Assembly: GCA_037576195.1 (NCBI GenBank)
Contig: CM075102.1
Location: 19,588,745-19,652,744, forward strand
Origin: Phytoseiulus persimilis
Taxonomy: Eukaryota > Arthropoda > Arachnida > Mesostigmata > Phytoseiidae
Reading direction: 5' to 3'
DNA: 64,000 nt
Below the pieces are notes generated by a model. It ran no database searches, was not told the DNA's origin, and saw only the letters and a list, made by a program, of their open reading frames with translations. Of this stretch, positions 26,067-37,695 are shown piece after piece (within the stretch, counting starts at the first letter, position 1; every line of letters starts with the position of its first letter). A program made the translations under genes and the position numbers.

Positions 26067-26429
26067 GGGGTACTGGAAGTACGCAAAGTAAGGAGAGTAC
26101 GCAAAGCACGGAAAATATGATTCGACATTGGTTCTCGCAGTAGCGGATGTACTGAAGGCTAGAATCTTTGGGAAGCACTGGAAGTTCAGGTATCACGGAA
26201 TGGAACTTCCGAGGGAGGAATATCATCGAGAAACGCGGAAGCCAGCCCTGGGTACCATTTCCTGCACTATCCATACTACTTTATATCTAAACTTCCTGTG
26301 CTTCCCGTAGATTCGGTACTTTCAGTGAATCTTCTTCTGCGAGAACCGATGTCTTATTATTTTTTCCGTACTTTGCTTACTTCGAGTGCTTTCCGGACGT
26401 CGCGCACTTCCGGTATTACCCGTACCCCC
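26067..26429. mobile_element. Foldback-like inverted repeat (~363 bp)
   Basis: The left arm (about 26067-26205) and the reverse complement of the right arm (about 26262-26429) share a long ordered series of words: GGGGTAC, GGAAGT.CGC, GCAAAG.ACGGAAAA, ACAT.GGTTCTCGCAG, ACTGAA, GAATCT and GGGAAGCAC.GGAAGTT. About 55 bp separate the arms. Short motifs (GGAAGTACGCAAAGTA) are themselves repeated within the left arm. The structure would form one long imperfect hairpin. No coding capacity is seen. Confidence 0.65.
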
Positions 26430-26733
26430 TGCTATGTAAACTCAATTCTGGTTACAACCCCCTCACAGGCACGCGTGAAGGGAGTGAGACTCGGCAAGAC
26501 ACCCTCGCCGAATACTGAAATGTCAGCGCCCTCCATCCGCAAGCCGACTCTCTAGCGAGCATTTAGAAGTGGAGACGCCGAAGCTGCGAGCAAAAAAATG
26601 TCTATAACATGCATAAAGTTCGTCGATCCCTGGGGAGATTGTCTTGCCGTTGGTTTGCATCACGCACGATTCGGCGACGTATCGGTATCGCCCACCGGAG
26701 AGCTGGCTCCCTGCCGATCCTCTCCGAACAAAC

Positions 26734-27201
26734 ATGAGGTCTTCTCGGAGACACATGAACGATTTCTGGAGAAGCCAACAGGCCGTGCTTTTCTGTGATG
26801 AGCCTGATGGAGTTTCGACGATCCGCATCCGGCCACCCTGCAATTTTCAAATCCAAATCACTACCTTGGCCGGATTCGCATTGAGTTCAGCATTTAGATC
26901 TGTTGCGATTCTGGTTTCGACGCCAGACTCGGATATATATGCGGATTCAAAGCTGCATCCGTATCCATCCGCGCAAGTTCCGGCGAGACGTGTTCTCTCC
27001 TTGAATGAGCCGACGAGCGTCTGGGAAAATGAGCAATCGCTGGGCGAAATTCACGAGTGTTCCGCGATTATCGAAAGAGATCAACTTCGCTGGCTTCGTG
27101 ATCGAGCAGTGATCTCGTTTCCGGTGCTGATCCACAGGCCTCAATCCCCAGAACAGTTCCCTCGAAGCGCCATGAGCGCCGCTGCGCCCAGGAGTCATTG
27201 A
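26734..27201 (+). CDS. Unrecognised open frame
   Basis: About 155 codons run from the ATG at 26734; the frame is open further upstream to 26644 only from a TTG. The second half is hydrophilic, has varied composition, and lacks a competing long frame on the same strand. No domain or motif is recognised, and two shorter minus-strand frames overlap it. It could be a real exon or chance. Confidence 0.22.
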   Translation: MRSSRRHMNDFWRSQQAVLFCDEPDGVSTIRIRPPCNFQIQITTLAGFALSSAFRSVAILVSTPDSDIYADSKLHPYPSAQVPARRVLSLNEPTSVWENEQSLGEIHECSAIIERDQLRWLRDRAVISFPVLIHRPQSPEQFPRSAMSAAAPRSH

Positions 27202-27750
27202 GGAACGTGTTCGCCCGATCTCTCTCTGAACCAGATGCTCCCCTCAACTCAAGACGGTGGGATTCGGGAGTCATTTTCGTACCACCTCTGCCGGAGAGCT
27301 TCAGTAGAAATCAGGAATGAATATTTCTCTGTTGCACTGACCGAAGAGGAGGACGCTCGCTGTCAAAATACATATCTCGTTTTCAACGTCAGACAGAGTC
27401 CGAGCTCACACCGGAAGTTTGGTAGAAAGTTCAGAGGTTGGCTGTAAAACTATCACCGTTGGATGGCGGCTGATTTTTCCACGGGCTTGCTACGAGAGCG
27501 GAAATTCCGCGGGGGGAGGGGGGGGGCGTGGTGATCAGGGATAAGGTTTCTCCTTCGACGGGGAGCATCGTGGAATCTCGTATCATCACTCCCTCAGCGG
27601 AAAGCTCTGTCAACACCATGAAACGAGAGCCGGGACTGTTCATTGACGATGATGTTCCTCGCGGAGTTCTCGCAACAATGAACTGACCGCGAGAAATGCC
27701 TCACGCATCAGAAATCAGCTTCGCTTCCGCGATAAGGTGTGTCTCCGCAG

Positions 27751-28177
27751 CGCGACGTCGATCTGTCGCCAGACTCGCAAAATCGCGAATTTCCGATTTC
27801 CGACCATTCCAGTTGGGCGATCCCTGCCGAAAAAATCACCATGCTCCAGCCCAAGCCCGCCGAGCGCTTGCTGGATATTGTTCTTTTTCTGTATCGCAGC
27901 TTGCTCTCCATTGACCCCAATATTTGTGTGAATCGGTTGATCATCGCAGCAGATCGTGTAGTGACATCTGCTGTTTCAAGAGCTCTTCTCGTGGATTTCT
28001 CTTCAGCTTCTCGAACGGGACGCTGAACTTGAAGCTTGCGGTTTTGAACGGTCTCTCAGACACCCACAAGCGATCCCGGAGAATCTCGTGAACCCTCTTG
28101 CATGGCCTCGTAGACTCTCGCAGAAACCTGCAGACAGTGCCATGGGCTCTTGCGGACGATCTCCAAGGCTCTCTTAG
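27751..28177 (+). CDS. Candidate two-exon coding segment, unrecognised
   Basis: Exon 1 (27751-27957) follows the acceptor GTCTCCGCAG. Exon 2 (28007-28177) follows TTTCTCTTCAG. The intervening 49 bases begin GTAGTG and end CAG, and splicing keeps the frame open. The joined frame reads, in part, AERLLDIVLFLYRSLLSID and then LLERDAELEACGFERSL across the junction, a plausible amphipathic helical protein. No family is recognised. The last third of exon 2 runs into the degenerate tandem repeat that begins near 28060, so the true stop may differ. No start exon was identified; an in-frame ATG lies at MLQPKPAER within exon 1. Confidence 0.3.
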
Positions 28178-28280
28178 ACGGTCGCGTTGACTCTCGTAGA
28201 CAGTCTCATGGACTCCTGCTGACTCTCGTAGACGGTGCTCAACTCTCGTTCACTCTCGTATATGGATCCGTGGACCCAAA
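28060..28280. repeat. Degenerate tandem repeat (CTCTCGTAGAC-type)
   Basis: Variants of CTCTCGTAGACGGT and CATGGACTC recur irregularly about every 25-35 bp. This is a decayed minisatellite. Confidence 0.55.
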
Positions 28281-28339
28281 AACAACCTCGTAGGAAATGG
28301 CATGGGTGGTCGGAGAAGTTTGGGAACTCATGGGCTTAT

Positions 28340-28830
28340 AATTTGACACTCTCCTCATACTATCTATCTCTCTCGTCTAACTATCCTTACTTTTCGTACT
28401 GACTGCTTATAGCCCGGATGCTCACTGTTCATATTCCTCATGGCAACTATAGATTGCTCTCATGATGAGTATTCGTATCTTGTATGGTAAAGATAACTAT
28501 TCACACCCCCTCCCTCCCATTTATCTCACGCCAACTGTTCATATATCTAAGACTGTCTTCCTGTGCCTCTCATGCTAGCCCTGTGTCGAGCTTAATATTC
28601 ATATCTCCAATGTTAACCATTTATTATGGAATCATCACATCATTGAATGAATTGCCAATGGGTGTAGGTACCATTTGCATCTCCCAACCATATCATTCAA
28701 GCTGACTTTTCCCATACTTTTTTTTTATTTCTCCCAGACTGCTCATACTTGTCATCTCAACTGTTTGTATCATTGTATCTCATGATATGATGACTCATGT
28801 ATCTCACCCTAACTATTAGAATCGACGGAT
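28340..28830. repeat. AT-rich degenerate minisatellite
   Basis: Variants of AACTGTTCATATCTCTCATG recur many times with heavy divergence and interruptions. The stretch is clearly more AT- and pyrimidine-rich than its neighbours. No gene is supported inside it. Confidence 0.5.
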
Positions 28831-31800
28831 AGACAGAGTGATAAGCTGACAGATTACGTGGATCATGGACAGTGATAGCATGCTGGGAAGCAATCAAAAT
28901 CACAGGAGCGTGGGAGGAAGAGAATTCAGAATGATCGCATCCGGAAGAAAAAGCTGACGAAGCAACAAAATCATACCGTATCTGGGGACGAAAAATGCAC
29001 CCGATACCACTCTAAACGCATCGATACCATCGTGGAAAAGTGAGGTCATAGTTTCCACTGGGCTGACAGTTTAGGGATATAGCGTATGATGTGAGGTATA
29101 TAGAGTACGGCTAAACCTGTGAGCAGCAGCCCGTGTCTCCAAATTCAAGCATGTGATCGATATGAAATCGGTATTACTTTGTCCCCACATGACACGACGG
29201 AACTTTTACAATGAGGATGTGTCAGCAGCACCAGTAGATTCCTGGTTTGATGGTGTTCAGAATCTCGGAAAGAAACGTTACGGGATGTCATCGTTTGTGA
29301 TTCCATCTCATTGCGGCACGCAACCGCAATCTCGGCTCTGGGTTCCGACTCGAGCGAGGACATTTCGCCTTTGATTCGGGGGCTCCGCGTTTCGAAATGA
29401 GGTATGCGGACGCACTCTCAGCTTGTCGCCTCAGGGGAGCGATGTGGCAGAAAGAAAAACGACTCCACTTGATCTCAATCTTCGTTGGAACCAACACATT
29501 GGGCTCCATCCTTTTCATTCCTGGAGCTCCAGCCGCTTGCGTCGCATGACTCGGCTGGGCAGCGAGTCGGCTTGGGAAGAGTTTTCAACATACTCTCCGG
29601 GGGCTGCCGGAAGTTTCTTCCCCCCATTCCGACTTGAATGCCCTTGCTCTCGCCTTGCGTAACTGAGCTTCTTCTCCCAACTGTGAGCGAGAACGATATT
29701 AGTTCCTGGAGAAGCTCCGGCCTTCTGAAAGTGAAAAGCAAGAAGCTCGATCAAAAATCGATCACCTGGAGAGAGAGACATGAAGTGATCAGATGGAGCA
29801 GGGAAAGCTGATCGCAAGACTTGAATGAGAGTCAATCGTCTTGAAGCAGCGGGACGACGAGAAATCGCGAGCTTGTTCCGCATCGAGATTCCGCGTGAGC
29901 TGCTCGGACGCCACCACCGTAAAGACTTAGTTCTGGGACCACGCTCCAAGGTATCCTCCAGGTCGATAGCCTCGACCTGTCTGGGGGTTTCGTTTTCAGA
30001 GTGAGGAACCCATAATTCTGCCCTCGCGGAACTCTACAATGCTTTCGCGTTCGTGCGCATTCGTCGAGAGCAGAAACTTCTACTCAACGGAGCGGATCGG
30101 TTCTTAAGTCGAATGTGGGAACCGCGACATCCGAGACCCGCAGATCGTGCCCCCCTACCGAGATTCCGTCTATAGGTAGATCGGTTCCTCGCTCGGCTCG
30201 ATCTTCTGCGTCGCGAAACGGCTTGAGAAAACATGTCCCATTTAGTCTTAGAAGTGATTCAGGAAGTGGCCTGATGAATCGCGTTAGACGCAGCTGGGTC
30301 TGATCCGGAAATGACGCTTCCTCGCTGCTACGAGAAAAGTGGAGTCTGGAAATCAAGGCTGAACAACGTCACAGGCAAAGTTTCGCGCTCAGTTAACGAT
30401 CATCCTCCTCGGTTCACGTCGGCTGGAATAACCGGGCTTGATTAGCTCCGGGGCTCCGAAGACGCTCCACTAGTGCAATGAGCCGGAAATTAAGATAGAT
30501 TTTTCCGAAGGCGCTCCAATCGTGCCCTGCTTGGTTGTCACTGTCAGCTCATGTGGAGGTCCTTCTCACGCCACGTGCCGCATATCGGCGGCGACGTTCG
30601 ACGACGACGGCGAACTGGTAAAAAACGACAGGGCTGTTTCCGCACCTCGCGCATTCGAATCGCGCTCCCCCGGAAGATCACGGGGTGTTTTCAGTTTCTG
30701 GTTGCGGAGTTTCATTGCGAAATGCGGAACATCAGCAAAACCAGTGTATGGAAGAGGGGAGCGCAGCTGCGGGTGGGCTGCTTGCAATTCGGATGAGAGA
30801 AGAGCTCTGCGATAGGTCTGAGACAAGCACAAGAGTTCGCTTGATCATCGATCTCATGCTCAGGCAGCTCAGGTTCGTGATCCGGATGGCCTCGAGATTT
30901 AATTTTACCGGACTCATCAATTTGCTCTAATTCTGCTTCGTGCTATGAATTCACGTTCTAAGACCTCGATACTTGGTAGAAACTCGCAGCCCAGCGTCTG
31001 ACACGCCGATAGTATCCAATTTATCCTATCGAATACCAAAATTCGGCCAATTTTCGGGGTAGAAATGATAGATTGAATGACCTGGAGGAGAAATGACGGG
31101 CGGTCCGAGGGAAGCTCATATGGCGTGCATTCCCCTGCACAATTGATTCCAGTGCGTCTCTCGGCAACCGCGGAAAACGGTTATTCTTGCTGATTTCCGA
31201 GCTCGCCGAGGGGGTGCACATATTGGTCCCGTACTCAATCTGAAATTGCGCGAGTGAATGCCGAAATCGTAGGAGGGCTTCTCCTGTGAATTTGTGACCC
31301 TCTCGGAAAATCGGAGCGTATTCGGTTCATCACGAGCGAGATTTGAGGACAAACCGGAGCCTCAGAACTCGTTTCATAAATGACGAAGTACTAACTAAGT
31401 GCACCAAAGCCTTATGGAACGACGTTTTCAGGTCAAAAATTATGACGAGATAGAACCAGTATGGGAACGGATGAAATTATCGAAACATCAGAGGATATGG
31501 AGAGTCCGAATCAACAAGTGCCTTCTCGCCCGAGCGCGCAGGCTGGAGGTGCGCTTACTGTATTATGGCTTTCTCTGGAAGGCTCAGTTCACTTTCCAGG
31601 AGAGCAAGCTAGTTGCCTCCCAACCCGCTCCCGGAGTGGAGCCTGGATCACGAGAGTGTTCCAAGAGACGAAAAGTACGAGAAAATGCGCGCAAAAAGGG
31701 TGACGCTCCAGCCTAACGGAGCGAAATGTGTGTCTCAATGGAATTCGAATTTCATCCTTCTTCTCTCTCGTGAACTGTTTCGAGTGTGCTGGGGCATCAC

Positions 31801-33995
31801 GTCGTGGACGTCAAACATCCGACTTAATGGCATTTCCTTGGGAGAATCTCTCGTCATATCAAGGAGCGACATGAGCACCGAGAGCTCATCAATGCTGTTG
31901 GTAGGTCGCGATCGTGCGTGTAACTCTCATTCACTCAAAAGGTTTTCAGTTCTCGACTCCACTTGTTCGATCGTCAGACTCAGTTCGAGAGAAGTTTACT
32001 CCGCTGTTCCACGGAGATGCGTCAAGGCCGGTTGGATCGATTGGGCCGGGCGACCGAGCAGAGCTGCCAGCGACGCAAAGAGTCAAGTCCGCACACGTTG
32101 GATAAACGGCTCCCTGTCTGCGGCGGGATTTGTGCGGGAGCCGGAAATTCCGCCGAACTTCCGAGAAAAACGAGCGATGCACCGTGACAGGCTCGAGCCG
32201 TGGTCGAAAAACCGCCCTGAATACAGGCATAGATCGGGTAACGATATTTATCACCCGCATCATAGCGCTCGGGGCTCGACAGAGCGGAACTTTACTGTGA
32301 GTTCTGGCTTCCTGGTTTGGAGAGTCAGTCGCTCATTGGAAATGTTTCCAGGATAGTCAGGTCCGTCTCTTTTCTGAGCCAATAGCTCAGCTGCAGGAAG
32401 AAACACTGACTGTACACTCGGGGGCCAGTTGAATGTGTTCCCATATCCCTGGTTTGAATAATAGTCCCTTCCTGCACGCAATAGCGACTTCCCGGATTCG
32501 CCCGCGGACCTATCCGGAGAACATTACGAGTCTCGCGACTCGCTTGTTCTCGAAGATAAACGAGGCTTCCACGCTGTTGCTGATCTATACGCAGTAGGTC
32601 CTCTCTGCCATTCACAGCGGATTTGCATGAGATAGAACATGAGCGAAGACGGGCAGTCTGCAAGTCCTTCAGTTTGTTGATTCGTCGGTCAGTCAGGCTG
32701 TCATCCGACCAGATAGCCAATGAGCTAGAACGGGACCAGCTAGCACCTCGACAGAGGCTTTCCTGCTAAGCCCGTCAGGATGAGACTGCGAGACTTGCCT
32801 GATGCCAACGTGATTGAGTCAACAATCCATGCTCTAGTGTGTTCCAATGGCCTGTAGCGGTTTTCTTTCATTCGTGAAAGGATTTGGTCATTCGAGACTC
32901 ACCTACGAGGAGTATGTGGCATCGTTAATGCGCCCTCGGGATCAGCTACGTCGGCCGACATGACTCCAGAGTCCGGAAAGGAAAATGTCAGCCTTTCCTC
33001 AGCCGAGATTTATTTCAACTGCATCGGAAGATTGTCTCTATGGGATGCTTTCGTCACAGATGGAATTTCAGACCCGCGCGGAGAGAAGCAGACAATAATC
33101 ATGGCAGTCCTGTTCTCTCTCATTATCCGCAACCGGTGTATCTCTGAGCAGAGCTCATGGACTCGATGGATATAGGATTCGTCCGTCGAGCATTCTCGCG
33201 TACCGCATCGTGAGCAAAAGCTTACGAGCAGGAGAACACGGCGACGAATGTGAGCTGAAAGAAACCATGGTCACGGTTCTCCAAACGGTTTCTGGAAAGT
33301 CTCCGATCTGTGCAATGGGCGAAGTTATTGCAGCCTCTAATCAAGCGTGAGAATGAGGGATCGTAAGACCCCGGAACGTTCTCAAGGACTTTATATCGGG
33401 AGCTGCGGTTAGTTTCCTTCTGCGATCACACGTTACAGCTCCAGTGCTCATTTTGAGGCGCAAAATGAGACTCATTGCAGTCACTCTATTTGGATCTCTC
33501 AGGCGGAGAACGAATGCTTTCTGGAATCCCACAAATAATGAGTTTCTCCCCGGATTATTTCCTAGAAAAAAGCATCAGAAACAGAACTCATCACAAAGCG
33601 GACTCGGCAGAGGAAGGACCGCTCAGTCAGCCAAACTCTGGTGCTTCGGGGTCCTCATTTCCGGAACTTTCCGGCTACACGGGATCCTCCGGTTCTGCAA
33701 ACCATCAGTGGGCTCCGAAGAACCATTCAGCTCGCAACTGCAGGCTCCAACACCGATCATGCTGTATTACGTGACCCGAAACATCGGCACCGAGCTATGG
33801 ATAGGTCGACGTCTAAAGCTCAAACGGCTGAGTCCTTTCATCAACTGAGAATAGCGCCTCAAGAATCGAACTCGGTCTGAATTCGTCCATCCTTGGGCCG
33901 TTGACGGACACGTTCCATTCAGTACAGTTCAACGCATCCATTCTCACTGATACGCTCTCTCAACCGTATCGAACGCAATAACATTTCGTGCGTAG
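28831..33995. other. No confirmed gene
   Basis: Frames of 60-140 codons occur on both strands (for example minus 29515-29949 and plus 33475-33774) without recognisable domains. A short direct repeat, CCGAAGACGCTCCA / CCGAAGGCGCTCCA, lies near 30456 and 30507. One longer frame is listed separately. No RNA gene or clear transposon was found. Confidence 0.4.
31685..32356 (+). CDS. Unrecognised open frame
   Basis: About 223 codons run from the ATG at 31685, with the frame open upstream to 31613 from a TTG. It is rich in Arg and Ser, and no domain is recognised. A competing interpretation uses a GTAGGT...TTTTCAG intron of about 50 bases (near 31898-31947) joining MSTESSSML to FSTPLVRSSDSV in another frame that ends at 32105. 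Both readings cannot be right; neither is confirmed. Confidence 0.2.
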   Translation: MRAKRVTLQPNGAKCVSQWNSNFILLLSRELFRVCWGITSWTSNIRLNGISLGESLVISRSDMSTESSSMLLVGRDRACNSHSLKRFSVLDSTCSIVRLSSREVYSAVPRRCVKAGWIDWAGRPSRAASDAKSQVRTRWINGSLSAAGFVREPEIPPNFREKRAMHRDRLEPWSKNRPEYRHRSGNDIYHPHHSARGSTERNFTVSSGFLVWRVSRSLEMFPG

Positions 33996-34164
33996 GGTTT
34001 ACGTGGGCACTGTGGATTACAGAGTGAAAATCGATGTAGATCTCGAAAAAATCCGGGAGAAGTTCCTTCAGGAAGCGATACAGTACCTCAAAGTGATGTT
34101 CAATGACATGCTCGATAATATTCCTCAATGCAGAATTTGCTTTCGAACTGCGGAATGGCTGTGA
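33996..34164 (+). CDS. Candidate terminal exon, unrecognised
   Basis: After a possible acceptor (TTTCGTGCGTAG, ending 33995) a frame of about 55 codons runs to TGA at 34162-34164. It contains YRVKIDVDLEKIREKF and CRICFRTAEWL, a helical and charged composition typical of real protein. The minus strand is also open over the same bases (33919-34128), so direction is not certain. No family is recognised. Confidence 0.22.
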
Positions 34165-34283
34165 GAACCGGGGTCCGAGATCTGTTAGACTCCTGTGTTC
34201 AATGAAGAGCGGGATTAATTGCCTGGCACCAACGAAGGGTCAGTGGGGCAGATGTACAAGTTTGCCAGTCGTCGGGTTCTGAT

Positions 34284-34632
34284 TCAGGAGCCTCGAGAAT
34301 TCGCCAAGAGCTGTCGGTTTTTCCTCCGAAACCAAGAGAGCTGGCGGATCAAAATCGGTGGCATCCGGTTCCTCTGTTCTTTCACGTCGGGATAGACGTC
34401 TTTGCGAGTCTCAGCAATTGATGGAGCCTCGAACTGACCTTTCCCATTTCTGACCTCGACATGAGAGTCGAGGGTCAACTCGCACATGGGGGACAAACCA
34501 CAGCGCCTGGCAGTGCTGCTGGAACTCTGGTTTCAGTTTCGGATGCGACAAAAAGTGCGCTCCCGCAGGGAATCGCCTCGAAGATACCTGAAACGCAGCC
34601 GCGATCAACAGGGCGCACAGTGCACTCTTCAT
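34284..34632 (-). CDS. Candidate small secreted protein, two exons
   Basis: The ATG at 34632 opens MKSALCALLIAAAFQ, a textbook signal peptide (short basic start, hydrophobic core, small residues). Immediately after comes CAG|GTATCT, a good splice donor (exon end 34588). On the same strand, a possible phase-0 acceptor ending CATGTCGAG (near 34449) leads into a frame running to the stop at 34284, with an Arg/Lys-rich tail containing PPILIRQLSWFRRKNRQ. The joined product would be about 70 residues, secreted and basic, with several dibasic sites of the sort cut in peptide precursors. Family unknown. The acceptor is weak, and unspliced read-through also gives an open frame to 34411, so the second exon is tentative. 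Confidence 0.32.
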
Positions 34633-36563
34633 GGCGTTCTCGAAACCAAGCTTGAAGACTTCGAAGATACAAGCGGATGATGGGCTCGAAACTTTTGCTA
34701 GACAGCGGGAGATCAATTTTTCGTTAATGCTCTAGGAAGCAGGATCCAAGTGATGATCAATGTCATGAAAGTCGGAACCTCATCGCAGTAATCGAATTGA
34801 TCCGATAGTTATGTCTACGTTCGCCATATTTTAGTTCTCCCTTCGACGCAAGAGCTCTGAAAAAGTGAAGAATGCCTGATCAAAAAACGGCTCTCGCCCA
34901 CAGTCCCGTGGAAGTTCATGAGTACGGCTGAGCGTTTGTGGCAGCAGCGTTTTCCGCGATGACATCCGCATTATTCTTTCAATTTTTGGGATCCCTCGAA
35001 TCTCGTAGTTCCTGCCAATGGAAATAATTTCCGCTCCTGAATCTGTTGCAGGCAGTGTGTTCGCATGTCCTCACAGTCAGCAGCTGGCTCACCCGGCGAA
35101 TACCTATCCCTGTCTATCGATAGTGTAAGTCACCGCGATCAGGCTGCTCTACAGGCCAGCCATTCAATCGAGAGCGAAATCTCGGTTGAATAAACTCATT
35201 ATCTGTAAGCAAGGGTTCGCACATTGCGCCGCACATTTGCGACGCAGACGATTGACTCGTCTCCGAAGTAAATGGAGCAAAGTAGCCATCGCGGTTCCAG
35301 AATCGACGAAATTCCGTTCGTCTACGCGGAATCGAACGAGAGTTGAAGGGAACATCGGTATAGGGGCTTTCTCCAGACCGCTCACAGACTTCTAATTAAT
35401 AATGCATTGTTCGATACCCCTCTCGAATTGATACATTCCGCAATTTTCGCATCCCTCAGGTTGCCTAGATCCGCGCGGAAGGAAGATACGAACCGCTGGA
35501 GACCTTTAAAATGTTTGACATTATTCGACCGCTCACTGGTCGACAGAGGGAAATATGCTAGAGACTCGCGTTTGGAAGCTGACTGAAAGCCCTTCAAATC
35601 GACAGTGATTCGAAGCGCGTAAGGCCTTTTGTCGATGAGTGCCAATCGATATTAGAGCCAAAGCGTGGCCTTCTCGCGCATCTCTGGTCCGAGAACCATA
35701 GCACGGAGCAACGGGATCAAAGAAAGTTTTCTTGGCATATCCTTTAAACTTGCGAGACTGATCTAACAGGAACCGATTTCTTCAGTCATTCTTCCGATCA
35801 AGACGAAAAATTTGAGGAGCGCAATTTCCAGGCGAAAAGAAGGGTGGTCGAATCGACCCTGAAACTTCATAGTCCCTTACCCTGGAGTCCAGGGCCTGGA
35901 CCCTTGCAAGAGCTTCTTGCAGTCGGAGAAAAATTCGAATTCGACCTCTCTGAGGAGACCCGAGGGAATTGCATCGAAGGCGAGATTTTGTCAACAGATC
36001 AGCGATTCGTCTGGCTGAGGAGATCAGCCGCCCTCCATCGAACTCTGTACTGATGCTCACCATTCCTTCAGCAAATTGATCGAATCTATTTCCGCAGCAT
36101 ATACGAGTGCACATTTCTCTTGCTCCAGTGAAGAAGTCAGAGCCTACGTATTTTCTTCAATATATCGGACCCGATTCCGGCGTTACCGAGACCGCTGCAT
36201 CAGCGTCCCTTACTCCGGCTTCGGAGCCAAGCGTTTTTTTCTCGTTCTCTTTTCTTTCCGTTTTCCCCGTATTTTCTCGACTTCTCAGGCTCGATCCTTT
36301 GTCAAGCAAACGCTTATGAGCAAATTTAGTCCCCTCCCAGTGTCCTGGACACGTGTTCACACGGGTTCAACCCGAGGTATCCACCGTACACATTGGGTCC
36401 GTGGTCCTCGCAAGAATAAGTGTTGATGTTGATTCACCATCCTTTTCCGATATCTTCTCCCTTAGAATCAGTATTTTGAGCGGGCACGATGTGAGGTGGT
36501 ACATTGGCCCGGTTCATGTACCGCAGACCTCATCAATTATGTGAGAAAACTGAGATTTCGACC
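34633..36563. other. No supportable gene
   Basis: Short overlapping frames only. Frames at 35164-35395 are open on both strands. No repeats or RNA genes are recognised. Confidence 0.4.
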
Positions 36564-36632
36564 TACGTCGGCTCTCGATTCTAATTGCTACCGCGGGCAA
36601 CAATTACTGAAGTGAGTCGAGGGACGACTGTA
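36564..36632. mobile_element. Possible miniature TA-flanked inverted repeat
   Basis: The left end TACGTCGGCTCTCGATT and the right end, read in reverse complement as TACAGTCGTCCCTCGACT, are similar and enclose about 40 bp centred on CCGCGG. TA dinucleotides sit at both edges, and CAGTCG.CCCTCGA resembles ends of the Tc1/mariner-pogo group. It is very short, so chance resemblance is possible. Confidence 0.3.
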
Positions 36633-37695
36633 CTTCACGCGGGATGGAATTCGTCCTCCTTGCGTCGTTATCAGCACCGGAACTTGTACATCTTCAAAAC
36701 TTCTTACGTGCGCTCTGCCCTCGATACCAGGTGACCTGCCAGTGTGGAACATGAAGCGCCGAATGACACTCTCAAGCACACTGTTCGTACTCGGCTCCTC
36801 TTCTCGAAATCGCAGCGACATATTCTTCGGTGACGGAGGAGCGAAACCCATGAAGCCCATGTCATTTCAGAAGCTCAGAGAAAGCGGCGAAGTTGTTTCG
36901 AGCAGGACGACTTCGACGAGACCTTCAACAAACCCAGAGATAAATCACGGGGAAGATCGATTGTTCCGCTCCGGTCTTCTCTCAACCCTAACATCAACGA
37001 TTTCTCACCCATCGACTGAGCTTGTCATGGCTTCTGAGGGAAGGATCCCTCCCTCGACAGACGTCGTGTGAGATTTTGTCGTCCTCGAGCATGGATTTTT
37101 TGTAGAATAATCGACAGAATGGCTCCCCTGAGAACATGATCATGACGCCAGAAAAAAACGGTCCTGAGAGGCAGGGAACACAACCCATTGAGATTGACGA
37201 AGAACTAGTCTCTGGAGTCGGCGGACTCTCATCCGAAGTGTCTTCCATAAAAATGGAGGGGCTTCTGAATCGAACTCGACGAATAGCTGGGAAATGTGAT
37301 GACTTAACCCGATAGGCGAAATCGACATGGAAGCGTCAACCAAGCCTGGGGTAGGTCGAGGTAGATTCCGAATCGGTCTACCGTTCCTCCGGATTCGCTC
37401 TGTCTTTTCTCATGAATCGATTTTCCCGATTCAAATTATTCTTCTGTCTGTTCGATTCCTCGTCTCCGCTCCCGATAAGCTAGATCCACGAAAACTTGGG
37501 AGCATGTACGCAGACCAATAGCAGGGCTATTGCTGGTACCAAATTCCGTTTCATTCGAAGCCACAGTCTCTGAGCCAGAGGAGATCAGAAGACACAGGTA
37601 CTAAGCGGGAGATTCACAGCCGCCGTTCGAGAAGTCTGGCTCAGGATTCCCTGGAACAGTCCTGTTAATGGTCTCATTTTCATGCACATACAGAA
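36633..37695. other. No supportable gene
   Basis: There is a plus-strand frame at 36742-37071 and a minus-strand frame at 36588-36860, overlapping, without known domains. Nothing else is recognised. Confidence 0.4.
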
